DNA from: Oscillospiraceae bacterium
GTDB lineage: Bacteria; Bacillota; Clostridia; Oscillospirales; Oscillospiraceae
Assembly (NCBI GenBank): GCA_017935145.1
Contig: JAGBIE010000012.1
Span: 62,001 to 126,000 of the forward strand
Length of the DNA stretch: 64,000 nucleotides
Reading direction: 5' to 3'
The notes below the pieces were generated by a model. The model ran no database searches. It was not told the DNA's origin and saw nothing but the letters and a program-made list of their open reading frames with translations. Numbering within the stretch: position 1 is the stretch's first letter; each line of letters opens with the position of its first letter. A program made the translations under genes and the position numbers. Below are positions 8,336 to 16,711 of the stretch, in pieces.

Positions 8336-8365
8336 AAAAAAACACTCCCCGAAGGGAGTGTTTTT
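8336..8365 (-). terminator. Terminator of the ior-paaK-ACT operon
   Basis: AAAAACACTCCC-CGAA-GGGAGTGTTTTT: a short tetraloop hairpin just past the stop of the ACT-domain gene on the minus strand. Confidence 0.8.
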
Positions 8366-8366
8366 A

Positions 8367-8795
8367 TTAGCAGATACCAAGTTCTTCGTTGGTGCTGGGG
8401 GTGATACCGTGGGCAGCCAAAAGTTCAGTGAATTTTTCTGCCTCTGCCACGCGGAAGACGATGTAGGCCTTGCCCTCCAGGTGGGTGAAAAGAGAATACA
8501 TATATTCAATGTCAATATTCCCTTCTGCCAAGGTTTCCAGTACCGTGGCGACACCGCCCGGAGCATCGGGTACGGCAACAACCAACACGGGGGTCATGGT
8601 CAGCAGATAACCATGTTGCATGAGGATGGAAGTGGCCTTTTCCGCATGATCCACAATCATGCGCAAAACGCCATAGTCTGCGGTTTCCGCAATGGAGATA
8701 GCGCGCAGGTCAACTCCGTTTTGCGCCAGAATGCCAGTAATCTCAGCAAACTGACCAGCACGGTTTTCCAAAAAAACAGAAATTTGATATACCAT
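8367..8795 (-). CDS. Tandem ACT-domain protein
   Basis: A 142-residue cytosolic protein made of two ACT domains. The first starts at YQISVFLENRAGQFAEITG and the second near residue 70 at VLVVAVPDAPGGVATVLETL. ACT domains bind small ligands, usually amino acids. It is the last gene of the iorA-iorB-paaK operon, 12 bases after paaK, an association common in anaerobes. An aromatic amino acid or aryl acid sensor that controls the pathway enzymes is therefore plausible but unproven. AAGGAGG lies ahead of the start. Confidence 0.85.
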   Translation of the reverse strand: MVYQISVFLENRAGQFAEITGILAQNGVDLRAISIAETADYGVLRMIVDHAEKATSILMQHGYLLTMTPVLVVAVPDAPGGVATVLETLAEGNIDIEYMYSLFTHLEGKAYIVFRVAEAEKFTELLAAHGITPSTNEELGIC

Positions 8796-8807
8796 GTTGT
8801 CGCCTCC

Positions 8808-10106
8808 TTAAATTTTACGTTTGTCGATAATGCGGACTGCCTTACCCTCGCTACGAGCAATGGTTTTGGGCGCAACCAAACGCACCTTGGCAGAAATGCC
8901 AAGCATGGCGCGGAGCGCATCCACCAATTTCTTTTCCATGGAGGTAATCTTGGCCAGGGAGTCAGAGAAGTTTTCAGGAGTCATTTCCACCATGACCTCC
9001 AAAGTGTCAGAATGGTTCACGCGATCCACAACAATTTGGTAGTTGGCAGGATACCCTTGCTCCAGAAGGACTGTTTCAATTTGAGAGGGAAATACGTTGA
9101 CACCTTTGACAATCAGCATATCATCGCTACGACCCATGGGTTTGCACATTTTGATATGGGTACGACCGCAGGGGCATGGCTCACTGCTGAGGATACAGAT
9201 ATCGCGCGTACGGTAGCGAATCAAGGGGAAGGCTTCCTTGGTGATACAGGTAAACACCAATTCGCCCTTGGACCCCTCGGGCAGAACTTCGCCCGTTTCG
9301 GGGTTGATAATTTCTGCGATGAAGTGGTCTTCGTTAATATGCATGCCGTTTTGGGCTTGGCATTCAAAAGCCACACCGGGTCCAGAAATTTCCGTAAGAC
9401 CATATATATCATAGGCCTTGATGCCAAGACCCTTTTCAATGTCTTCGCGCATCTTCTGGCTCCATGCTTCTGCGCCAAAAATACCCGCTTTCAATTTAAT
9501 CTGATCCCGCAAACCACACTCGTGGATGGATTCAGAAAGATAGGCGGCATAGGAAGGTGTGCAACAGAGAATGGTTGTGCCCAAATCCGTCATGAATTGA
9601 AGCTGACGATCGGTATTGCCTGAGGACATGGGGAGGGTCAAGCAACCTACCTTGTGAGAACCACCATGGAGACCTGCGCCACCAGTAAACAGACCATAGC
9701 CGTAGGCCACTTGGCAGACATCCTCCTGACTTCCGCCCACAGCCGTAATGGCGCGGGCACAGCAATCTTCCCACAGGTCTATATCGTGCTGGGTGTAGAA
9801 TGCCACAACCCGCTTGCCGGTGGTGCCAGAGGTGGACTGAATGCGGACACATTCGGACAGGGGTTTACCCAAAAGCCCGTAGGGATAGGCCTCGCGCAAA
9901 TCATCCTTGCTGAGGAAAGGCAATTTGTGCAAATCCGCAGTGCCTTGGATATCTGCAGGAGTCAGACCCTTTTCTTCCATTTTTTTGCGGTAGTAAGGGA
10001 CATTGTCCCATGCGTGTTGGACTTGCTTCACAAGGCGCTCGTCCTGCCATGCCCGAATCTGCTCGCGGGAAGCGGTTTCAATTTCGGGCTGATAATACTT
10101 TACCAT
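8808..10106 (-). CDS. paaK: Phenylacetate-CoA ligase (AMP-forming)
   Basis: A 432-residue adenylate-forming enzyme that activates phenylacetate or a related arylacetate to its CoA thioester with ATP. Motifs include STSGTTGKR (the ATP phosphate loop), YGLTEISGPG, RYRTRDI and the C-terminal GRSDDMLIVKGVNVFPSQIE, all diagnostic of PaaK. Length and order are normal. It lies 14 bases downstream of iorB and 12 upstream of the ACT gene, inside the Phe T-box operon. Because AMP formation drives CoA-ester synthesis, the location favours feeding arylacetyl-CoA to the oxidoreductase over energy conservation. Confidence 0.92.
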   Translation of the reverse strand: MVKYYQPEIETASREQIRAWQDERLVKQVQHAWDNVPYYRKKMEEKGLTPADIQGTADLHKLPFLSKDDLREAYPYGLLGKPLSECVRIQSTSGTTGKRVVAFYTQHDIDLWEDCCARAITAVGGSQEDVCQVAYGYGLFTGGAGLHGGSHKVGCLTLPMSSGNTDRQLQFMTDLGTTILCCTPSYAAYLSESIHECGLRDQIKLKAGIFGAEAWSQKMREDIEKGLGIKAYDIYGLTEISGPGVAFECQAQNGMHINEDHFIAEIINPETGEVLPEGSKGELVFTCITKEAFPLIRYRTRDICILSSEPCPCGRTHIKMCKPMGRSDDMLIVKGVNVFPSQIETVLLEQGYPANYQIVVDRVNHSDTLEVMVEMTPENFSDSLAKITSMEKKLVDALRAMLGISAKVRLVAPKTIARSEGKAVRIIDKRKI

Positions 10107-10120
10107 GAATATTCACTCCT

Positions 10121-10693
10121 TTATCCGTTGCGACCCAGTTGAAATGCGGTCTTGTTCAGTTCCAGAAATTTCTCAGGAACACTCTTTTCAATGGCTTCCA
10201 GCCACTCTTCTTCGGTAAACTCAAAATAGCGGGATAAATGCCCCATGAGCACAATATTCACCGCTTTGGAAGATCCCGCTTGCTCGGCCAGTTTTAGTGC
10301 ATCAAAGGCATCTACCTTGAGGCCGGCAGACTGCATCTTCTCAACAAGGTTTTGGGGATATTCTGCCACGCCGGTGATGACGGGCATGGGGGAAATTTTT
10401 TGGGTATTGACCACAATCTTGCCATCAGGTTTCAGGTATTCTGTCCAGCGGGCAGCTTCCAAAAGCTCGAAGGAAACGATATAATCCGCTTGCCCTTTGT
10501 CAATCACAGGAGAATAAACCTTATCGCCAAAGCGGACATAGGTTACCACGCTACCGCCACGCTGGCTCATGCCGTGGACTTCGGAGACCTTAATGTCATA
10601 ACCCTTTTGCAAAAGCAAGCGACCCAGCAGTTTGGAGGCCAGCAGACTTCCCTGCCCACCAACACCGACAATCATAATATTCTGTGTTTTCAT
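10121..10693 (-). CDS. iorB: Indolepyruvate ferredoxin oxidoreductase, beta subunit
   Basis: A 190-residue gamma-type domain of 2-oxoacid:ferredoxin oxidoreductases. NIMIVGVGGQGSLLASKLL at the N-terminus and VSEVHGMSQRGGSV are diagnostic of IorB. With IorA it interconverts aryl pyruvates (indole-, phenyl-, hydroxyphenylpyruvate) and aryl-acetyl-CoA plus CO2, using ferredoxin. The start at 10693 follows an AGGAGG site; the in-frame extension to 10756 would overlap iorA. It begins two bases after the iorA stop, so translation is probably coupled and the subunits made in equal amounts. Confidence 0.92.
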   Translation of the reverse strand: MKTQNIMIVGVGGQGSLLASKLLGRLLLQKGYDIKVSEVHGMSQRGGSVVTYVRFGDKVYSPVIDKGQADYIVSFELLEAARWTEYLKPDGKIVVNTQKISPMPVITGVAEYPQNLVEKMQSAGLKVDAFDALKLAEQAGSSKAVNIVLMGHLSRYFEFTEEEWLEAIEKSVPEKFLELNKTAFQLGRNG

Positions 10694-10695
10694 GG

Positions 10696-12432
10696 TCAGT
10701 CCTCCTTGGCATTTTGCAGTGCACCGAATTTGCACAACTGGGCGCAAACCCCGCAACCAGTGCAGAGGGTGTTGTCAATCCTTGCTTTTTGATCCACAAT
10801 GCTAATGGCTGGACAGCCAATCTTCATGCAGGCTTTGCAACCAACACATTTGTTGGAATCAGCAATGATGGGTTTGTTATGCTTGACATATTTGAGCAGC
10901 GCGCAGGGACGGCGAGAGATGATCACAGAGGGTTCTTCTGCAGCCGTTTCCTCCTTGATGGCTTCATCGCACTGCTGTAAATCATAGGGATCAACCACGC
11001 GTACTCTGCGGATGCCAACGGCACGGCAGAAAGATTCCAAATCAATCTTTGTACAGGGATCGCCTTTGAGGTTAAATCCCGTTGTGGGGTTCTGCTGATG
11101 GCCCGTCATGCCAGTAATGGAGTTATCTACAATAATCACAGTGCCGTTGGACTCGTTATAAGCCATGTTGACAAGGCCTGTCATACCTGAGTGCATGAAG
11201 GTAGAGTCACCAATGACAGCAACGGCTTTCTTTTCCTCCCCTCCGCCTGCTTTGGTAAAACCATGCAAACTAGAGATGGAAGCGCCCATGCAAATGGTGG
11301 TATCCAGCGCGGCCAAAGGCGGTACTGCGCCCAAGGTATAACAGCCGATATCACCCAATGCGGTAAGATGATTCTTGGCGAGGGTGTAGAACAGACCTCT
11401 GTGAGGACAGCCAGCGCACATGACAGGAGGACGGGCAGGAATGGCGGTATCCAACTTTGCGCCAGCCATGGTGCTAACACCCAGTTTTTCGGCAATGAGA
11501 TTCTGGGAAAGTTCACCGATACAGGAGAACTTTTCTTTTCCAACGCAAGAGATTCCCAATTCCTTGCAGTGCGTTTCGATAAAAGAATCCAATTCCTCCA
11601 CAATCACCAATTTCTCCACAGATTTGGAAAAATCGCGGATTTTTTCCACGGGAAGTGGCCAAATCATACCCAGTTTCAAAACAGGGTATTGGTCTCCAAA
11701 GACTTCCTTGACATACTGATAGGAAGTGGAGGAGGTGATAATACCCATGGAGTGGTCACTGCCTTCCTCCACACGGTTTATATGGCAGGTTTCCGCCCAC
11801 TGTGTCAGGCGACGGGTGCGCTCTTCTACCACAGGGTGGCGGAGTTTGGCATTGGCGGGCATCATGATATACTTCTGGGGAGCCTTTTCATATGTTTTGC
11901 TCACTTCCACCCGCTGGGCAGTCTCAACAATACTTTGAGAGTGAGCCACGCGGGTACACATCTTGACAAAGACGGGAGTATCAAACTCTTCAGAAATGTC
12001 GTATGCCAATTTGGTGAAAGAAAGCGCTTCCGCAGAATCGGAGGGTTCCAGCATAGGGATTTTGGAGGCACGAGCATAGTGGCGGGAATCTTGCTCATTC
12101 TGAGAGGAATGCATGCCAGCATCATCGGCCACGCCAATAACCAAGCCAGCGTTGACACCTGTATAGGCAATGGTAAACAACGGGTCTGCCGCCACATTGA
12201 GTCCTACATGTTTCATGGCGCAGAAGCTACGCTTGCCCGCAAGACAGGCGCCGAAGGCTGCTTCCATGGCAACTTTTTCATTGGGCGCCCACTCGGCATA
12301 AACTTCTTTGTAGGTGGCAACATATTCGGTGATTTCTGTGCTGGGAGTGCCAGGATAACTGGATACAAAACTACAGCCTGCCTCAAACAGGCCTCTGGCA
12401 ACAGCTTCGTTGCCGAGCATGAGTGTTTTCAT
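10696..12432 (-). CDS. iorA: Indolepyruvate ferredoxin oxidoreductase, alpha subunit
   Basis: A 578-residue thiamine-diphosphate enzyme. The N-terminal domain (SSYPGTPSTEI, VGLNVAADPL) and the ThDP-binding domain (CAGCPHRGLFYTL, DIGCYTLG, GDSTFMHSGMTGL) are followed by a C-terminal ferredoxin domain. That domain has two [4Fe-4S] cysteine sets, CVGCKACMKIGCP and CTGCGVCAQLC. Length and layout match IorA. It is the first gene of the operon; the leader upstream is a T-box with a Phe-like specifier. In the reductive direction the complex carboxylates aryl-acetyl-CoA to aryl pyruvate, a known route to aromatic amino acids in gut anaerobes. Confidence 0.93.
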   Translation of the reverse strand: MKTLMLGNEAVARGLFEAGCSFVSSYPGTPSTEITEYVATYKEVYAEWAPNEKVAMEAAFGACLAGKRSFCAMKHVGLNVAADPLFTIAYTGVNAGLVIGVADDAGMHSSQNEQDSRHYARASKIPMLEPSDSAEALSFTKLAYDISEEFDTPVFVKMCTRVAHSQSIVETAQRVEVSKTYEKAPQKYIMMPANAKLRHPVVEERTRRLTQWAETCHINRVEEGSDHSMGIITSSTSYQYVKEVFGDQYPVLKLGMIWPLPVEKIRDFSKSVEKLVIVEELDSFIETHCKELGISCVGKEKFSCIGELSQNLIAEKLGVSTMAGAKLDTAIPARPPVMCAGCPHRGLFYTLAKNHLTALGDIGCYTLGAVPPLAALDTTICMGASISSLHGFTKAGGGEEKKAVAVIGDSTFMHSGMTGLVNMAYNESNGTVIIVDNSITGMTGHQQNPTTGFNLKGDPCTKIDLESFCRAVGIRRVRVVDPYDLQQCDEAIKEETAAEEPSVIISRRPCALLKYVKHNKPIIADSNKCVGCKACMKIGCPAISIVDQKARIDNTLCTGCGVCAQLCKFGALQNAKED

Positions 12433-12480
12433 GGATTTTCCTCCTTAGAATCTCCACTAGAATCGGTTCATAAGGGGCAT

Positions 12481-12737
12481 AAAAAAAGCCCTCTGCATCA
12501 TGCAGAGGACGAGTTCACCCCGTGGTACCACCTCAATTTACCGCCCAATGGACGGCCTCATCCGGTCCAAAAAGACCGTAAGCGCAATATCGGGCGCACC
12601 CGTCTTCGCCTACTGAAAACTGTTCAGCAAAGCCGCTCAGAAATGAATTCCGCGCAGTCCTTCTGCTGTTTTGCACCAAGCAACAGCTCTCTGAAAAAAG
12701 GATGATTGCGCATACTATTTTTCGTCATCGCGTTTAC
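12481..12737 (-). promoter_or_regulatory. T-box riboswitch leader, probable phenylalanine (UUC) specifier
   Basis: Read on the minus strand, the leader holds a Stem I apical region (AGAGAGCTGTTG...TTGGTGC). Next comes the specifier-loop segment GAATTCATTTCTGAGC, in which TTC (12645-12647) occupies the codon position. It then shows the antiterminator T-box GAGGTGGTACCACGG with a TGGT that can pair with an ACCA tRNA end. A terminator hairpin with a run of seven T (12481-12508) closes it. The family is certain; the amino acid is inferred from the position of TTC after GAA. Uncharged tRNA-Phe would allow readthrough into iorA-iorB-paaK-ACT. Confidence 0.85.
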
Positions 12738-12743
12738 TTTCAC

Positions 12744-12772
12744 ATACTAGCACTTTTTATGGGTAAAGTCAA
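12744..12772 (-). promoter_or_regulatory. Promoter of the T-box-ior operon
   Basis: Minus-strand TTGACT (12767-12772), a 17-base spacer and TAGTAT (12744-12749). Transcription should begin near 12737, at the base of Stem I. Confidence 0.7.
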
Positions 12773-12816
12773 TGAAAACAATGACGATATTTCAAGAAAA
12801 AGGAGATTTCGGTAAG

Positions 12817-12848
12817 AAAAAAGCACTTCCCTGCGGAAGTGCTTTTTT
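12817..12848 (-). terminator. Terminator after tRNA-Val
   Basis: AAAAAAGCACTTCC-CTGC-GGAAGTGCTTTTTT, a strong hairpin with symmetric A/T runs. It lies directly downstream of the minus-strand tRNA gene and could also work on the other strand. Confidence 0.8.
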
Positions 12849-12852
12849 GATA

Positions 12853-12929
12853 TGGTGGAGACTACTGGACTCGAACCAGTGACCTCTTGCGTGTGAAGCA
12901 AGCGCTCTAACCAGCTGAGCTAAGCCTCC
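12853..12929 (-). tRNA. tRNA-Val (anticodon CAC)
   Basis: A complete cloverleaf reads on the minus strand: acceptor GGAGGCT, D-arm AGCTCAGCTGGTTAGAGC, anticodon stem CTTGC/GCAAG enclosing TTCACAC (anticodon CAC), T-arm CTGGTTCGAGTCCAG, and an encoded CCA end. It decodes GUG. Confidence 0.92.
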
Positions 12930-13017
12930 GTTGCCAAGTCATTATAACACACATTTTTGAAAATGCAAGAGGAAATTCATATTTTTCAAAAGTTCTTATG
13001 CGGTTTACATAACTCAG

Positions 13018-13449
13018 TTAAACAGAGCGCTCCATGCCCACATGGGGGATGCCTTCTTCTAAGAACTCTTCGGTGACGACAGAGAAATTAAGTTTTGCAT
13101 AGAAACCACTAGCGTGGCATTGGGAATCTACCCAAAGTTTTTGACAGGAGAAGTGTTCTTTGATGGTGGGGATGGCGTTTTCCATGAGAGTTCTGCCAAA
13201 GCCTTCCCCATGGCGCAGGGAGAGAACTCTGCCCAGTTTCACCGTTCCCTCCCCTATTTCATAGGCGCGGAGGTAGGCGCAAACCCGCTCCCCATCCCAC
13301 AAAAAGCAGTGGAGAGACTCATAGTCCACGTTGTCCATGTCGAGACAGTGGATTTCTTGCTCCAACATAAAAATCTCCATGCGGGATTTTAGGATTTCAT
13401 ACAGTTCTTTGGTGCTGAGGGCATCAAAGGTTTTGGCGATAAATTTCAT
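13018..13449 (-). CDS. GNAT family N-acetyltransferase
   Basis: A 143-residue GNAT-fold acetyltransferase. Motif A (acetyl-CoA pyrophosphate loop) is represented by GRVLSLRHGEGFGRTLMENA, and YAKLNFSVVTEEFLEEGIPHVGME is the usual C-terminal substrate region of the ElaA-like branch. The substrate is unknown. The start at 13449 lies inside the end of cca, with AAAGAGAG ahead, so the two genes overlap by 26 bases and translation is likely coupled. The longer in-frame start at 13491 would extend further into cca and is less likely. Confidence 0.8.
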   Translation of the reverse strand: MKFIAKTFDALSTKELYEILKSRMEIFMLEQEIHCLDMDNVDYESLHCFLWDGERVCAYLRAYEIGEGTVKLGRVLSLRHGEGFGRTLMENAIPTIKEHFSCQKLWVDSQCHASGFYAKLNFSVVTEEFLEEGIPHVGMERSV

Positions 13450-14530
13450 ACAATCTCTCTTTTCGGTTATCTTGAGGATGGGCATGGACATGGCGCAGGA
13501 GGCGGTTTAGAGTCTCGCCCAATTCCCTACCTTGCAAATGGGGGAAATCTGCGCCACTGACGGCTAAATCACGCAGGTAGATACCATCGCCACGGCGGAT
13601 AAATTCCTCCACCATGGGGCGCTTATGCTGTAAATCCGCAAGGCAGAAGCCCACATCTTCGCCATATTGGGCGAAAATGCCCTTGTAGGCAATTGCATCA
13701 TAGTCCTGACCCAAAAGGTGGGCAGTCTCGCAGGCGGTTTGACCTGTTCTCTTATCTAAACGGAAATCCTGCCACGATAGATGGGGGTAGGCGTAGAACA
13801 AACCTGCCCAACGGACATCCTTGCGGGTGGGGGTATCATGCAAAAATGAAAGGTCTCTCCCCTGCTCCATGCGAGCAACCATGAGCAGACCCAAATCTGC
13901 CATTTGGGCAACTGTTTTGGGGAAAGCAAGGAGGGTTTTTTCCACCTCGTCTCGCACCCGCTCCACCGAAAGGGCTTTACACAGTGGATGGAGTTTTTTC
14001 ACGGCATTCACTGCCTTGGGCTCTATGGTAAAGTCCAGTTGGGCGGAAAAACGGAAGGCGCGGAGCATTCTCAGGGCATCTTCCCGAAAGCGGGTCTCTC
14101 CATCCCCCACAGGGCGGATGATTTTTGCCCGCAAATCCTCTTGACCGCCAAACAAGTCTGTGAGATTTCCCTCACTGTCCATAGCCATGGCATTGATAGT
14201 AAAATCACGGCGGGATAAGTCCTCCCGCAGAGAGCGGACAAACTGCACATTTTGGGGGTGACGGCTATCTAAGTACTCCCCATCGGTGCGGAAGGTAGTC
14301 ACTTCGTAGTTCTTACCATCCTCCACCACAGTCACAGTGCCGTGTTGGATGCCTGTGGGCACTGTATGGGGAAAGACCTGCATCACTTCTTCGGGGGTGG
14401 CGGAGGTGGTGATGTCCCAATCGTGGACAGGACGGGAAAGGAGGGTATCTCGCACGCATCCGCCGACAAAATACGCCTCAAAACCAGCAAGATTCAGTTG
14501 TTGGAGAATGTGCTTGGGGGCGGTATGCAT
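13424..14530 (-). CDS. cca: CCA tRNA nucleotidyltransferase
   Basis: A 368-residue class II nucleotidyltransferase that adds or repairs the CCA end of tRNAs in the cytosol. AYFVGGCVRDTLLSRPVHDWDI (about residues 19-40) contains the G-rich loop and the DxD-type metal ligands. RRDFTINAMAMD, then DLFGGQEDL, and EDALRMLRAFRFSAQLDF complete the head and neck motifs of the family. The C-terminal helical part is shorter than in the largest homologues but continuous. The start at 14530 has a moderate AGAGGTGA site. It overlaps the GNAT gene downstream. Confidence 0.92.
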   Translation of the reverse strand: MHTAPKHILQQLNLAGFEAYFVGGCVRDTLLSRPVHDWDITTSATPEEVMQVFPHTVPTGIQHGTVTVVEDGKNYEVTTFRTDGEYLDSRHPQNVQFVRSLREDLSRRDFTINAMAMDSEGNLTDLFGGQEDLRAKIIRPVGDGETRFREDALRMLRAFRFSAQLDFTIEPKAVNAVKKLHPLCKALSVERVRDEVEKTLLAFPKTVAQMADLGLLMVARMEQGRDLSFLHDTPTRKDVRWAGLFYAYPHLSWQDFRLDKRTGQTACETAHLLGQDYDAIAYKGIFAQYGEDVGFCLADLQHKRPMVEEFIRRGDGIYLRDLAVSGADFPHLQGRELGETLNRLLRHVHAHPQDNRKERLYEIYRQNL

Positions 14531-14556
14531 GGAAAATCACCTCTTTCTATAGTTAC

Positions 14557-14585
14557 ATGGTAAAATTTTCTGGGGAAAATTGCAA
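14557..14585 (-). promoter_or_regulatory. Promoter of cca
   Basis: Minus-strand TTGCAA (14580-14585), a 17-base spacer and TACCAT (14557-14562), about 27 bases upstream of the ATG. Confidence 0.5.
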
Positions 14586-14621
14586 GGGGTTTGGAGAAAT
14601 TCCCTCTTTGACAGTTTCTCC

Positions 14622-14650
14622 TTGTTTTTTTCTGATGAGTGGATTATAAT
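14622..14650 (+). promoter_or_regulatory. Promoter of murC
   Basis: TTGTTT (14622-14627), a 17-base spacer and TATAAT (14645-14650), about 40 bases before the murC start. Confidence 0.6.
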
Positions 14651-14690
14651 ATCTGCGGTGTGACCAAAAAGGCAAGAAAGGAGTGTGGAT

Positions 14691-16046
14691 ATGCAAAACA
14701 TCGCAGATTACCTGCAAAAGGGCAAAAAAGTACATCTGGTTGGCATTGGTGGCGTATCCATGCGACCTTTGGCACTGGTTTTGCGGGATATGGGCGTGGA
14801 AATTACGGGTTCTGATATGAACGCATCCGTTTCCACGGAGGAACTGACGCGCAGAGGCATTCCCGTGATGATTGGTCACAGCGGAGACAATGTGCGCCAT
14901 GCCGACTGCATCATCCGCACCGCCGCCGCACGGAATGACAATCCCGAAATTGCCGCGGCACGAGAATTGGGCATTCCCATTTTCGAGCGCACCCAAGCAT
15001 GGGGGCACATGATGAAATCCTACAAGGATGCCATCTGTATCGCAGGCACTCACGGCAAGACCACCACCACCTCCATGGTAACCCACATTTTTATGAAGGC
15101 GCAGAAAGACCCCACGGTGATGATTGGTGGGCATCTGCCCCTGTTGGGCGCTGGACATCGTGTGGGCAGTGGCGATGCCATTATTATGGAAAGTTGCGAG
15201 TACTGCAATTCCTTCCACAATTTCTATCCCACCTGCGCGGTAATTCTCAATGTAGAAGCCGACCATCTGGACTTTTTTAAAGATTTAAATGATGTGAAAG
15301 CATCTTTCCGCACCTTTGCGGAACTGACATGCGAAGGCGGTAGCATCATCGCCAATGGGGATGATGAAAACACCATGGATGCCTTGGCAGGTCTGCCCCT
15401 AATGACCTTTGGTTTTGGGGAAGGTGCCACGGTGCGTGGCGTGAGCGCCAGCGAGGATTTCCGCAGTTTGGATGTATACATTCAAAACGAGTTTTACTGT
15501 CACCTTTCCCTCTCCGTGGTGGGTAAACACAACGCCCTCAACGCTCTTGCCGCCTGTGCGGTGGCATACATCCACGGCATCAGCGGCGAAATTGCCGCCA
15601 AGGGGCTTGCCACCTTTACAGGGGCGGGTCGGCGCATGGAGTTTAAGGGCAAGTATCACGGGGCGGATATTTATGACGATTATGCCCACCATCCCAGTGA
15701 ACTTCACGCACTGCTCAGTTCTGTGAAATCCATGGGCTACAAACGGATTATCTGCGCATTCCAGCCCCACACCTACACCCGCACCAAGGCGCTGTTTGAC
15801 GATTTTCTGTGGGAATTGCAGGCAGCGGATGTGGCCATTTTGGCAGAGATTTATGCCGCCCGTGAGCAGAACACGGTGAATGTTTCCTCCAAGGATTTGG
15901 CGGACAGAATCGATGGCAGTTACTACTGCCCTACCCTGCAAAGTGTGACCGAGGTGCTAAGGGACCTCGCCCAAGAGGGCGATTTGATTCTCACCGTAGG
16001 CGCGGGGGATATTTACAAAGCCGGCGAAGCACTGCTGAAAGAATAA
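14691..16046 (+). CDS. murC: UDP-N-acetylmuramate--L-alanine ligase
   Basis: A 451-residue Mur ligase that adds L-Ala to UDP-MurNAc in the cytosol, the first peptide step of peptidoglycan synthesis. The N-terminal Rossmann domain has HLVGIGGVSMRPLA, GTHGKTTTTSM (about residues 119-129) is the ATP loop, and later AGRRMEFKG and DDYAHHPSEL are family signatures. ATG at 14691 is preferred over GTG at 14685 because AAAGGAG lies seven bases before it. It has its own promoter and an imperfect terminator, apart from other cell-wall genes. Confidence 0.93.
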   Translation: MQNIADYLQKGKKVHLVGIGGVSMRPLALVLRDMGVEITGSDMNASVSTEELTRRGIPVMIGHSGDNVRHADCIIRTAAARNDNPEIAAARELGIPIFERTQAWGHMMKSYKDAICIAGTHGKTTTTSMVTHIFMKAQKDPTVMIGGHLPLLGAGHRVGSGDAIIMESCEYCNSFHNFYPTCAVILNVEADHLDFFKDLNDVKASFRTFAELTCEGGSIIANGDDENTMDALAGLPLMTFGFGEGATVRGVSASEDFRSLDVYIQNEFYCHLSLSVVGKHNALNALAACAVAYIHGISGEIAAKGLATFTGAGRRMEFKGKYHGADIYDDYAHHPSELHALLSSVKSMGYKRIICAFQPHTYTRTKALFDDFLWELQAADVAILAEIYAAREQNTVNVSSKDLADRIDGSYYCPTLQSVTEVLRDLAQEGDLILTVGAGDIYKAGEALLKE

Positions 16047-16080
16047 AAACCGCACTCTTTTTCGAGTGAGGTTTTTTTGT
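16047..16080 (+). terminator. Terminator of murC
   Basis: An imperfect hairpin, AAACCGCACTC and GAGTGAGGTTT around TTTTTC, is followed by a T-run just past the murC stop. Confidence 0.6.
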
Positions 16081-16153
16081 AAGAGTTTTCCAACACTCGA
16101 TTGTTTAATAGGTGAAGGGACGCGCCCCACCAAATACAGAAAGGAGGAATCAG

Positions 16154-16711
16154 ATGGAACACGGTGCAAAGCAATACCGCCGTTATCTTGCAGGAGATGA
16201 CGATGGGATTGTGGAACTCATTAAAGAGTATAAAGATGGTCTGATTCTCTTCCTCAACCGCTATGTCAGTAACATCTATGTGGCGGAAGAACTGGCAGAA
16301 GAAACCTTTTTTGGGCTCATCACCAAACGACCGAAATTTCGGGAAAAATATGCCTTTAAAACTTGGCTGTACACCATTGGGCGAAATATTGCCATAAACC
16401 ACCTGCGACAGGCAGGGCGGTTTACCGATATTTCTGTGGAAACAGAGAATTTCCCCATGCAGGCGATTTGCTCCTTGGAGCAGGCGTATATGCAGAAAGA
16501 GGAGAAAATTCTCATCCATCGGGCACTGGATAAACTCCCTAAGGATTATGCCACAGTGTTGTATCTGAAATTCTTGGAGGATATGAAAAATGAAGAGATT
16601 GCCGGCGTGCTGAAAAAATCGCGCCGACAAGTGGAAAATCTCTTATATCAAGCCAAAAGAGCCCTAAAAGAAGAACTGAGCAAGGAGGGTTTTGAGTATG
16701 AAAAGTTATGA
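16154..16711 (+). CDS. ECF-type RNA polymerase sigma factor
   Basis: A 185-residue sigma-70 family protein with only regions 2 and 4. Region 2 includes DGLILFLNRYVSNIYVAEEL and KFREKYAFKTWLYTIGRNI (about residues 25-90); region 4 includes LDKLPKDYATVLYLKFLED and an HTH at EEIAGVLKKSRRQVENLLYQAKR. It redirects RNA polymerase to a stress or envelope regulon not visible here. The start at 16154 follows AAAGGAGGAATC. The end overlaps the next gene by 14 bases, the usual arrangement of a sigma factor and its membrane regulator. Confidence 0.9.
   Translation: MEHGAKQYRRYLAGDDDGIVELIKEYKDGLILFLNRYVSNIYVAEELAEETFFGLITKRPKFREKYAFKTWLYTIGRNIAINHLRQAGRFTDISVETENFPMQAICSLEQAYMQKEEKILIHRALDKLPKDYATVLYLKFLEDMKNEEIAGVLKKSRRQVENLLYQAKRALKEELSKEGFEYEKL

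Noticed and set aside
8358..9623. Plus-strand open frame of 421 codons
   Set aside because: Antisense to the ACT gene and paaK, whose motifs are unmistakable.
11191..12705. Plus-strand open frame of 504 codons
   Set aside because: Antisense to iorA and running through the T-box leader; no domain.
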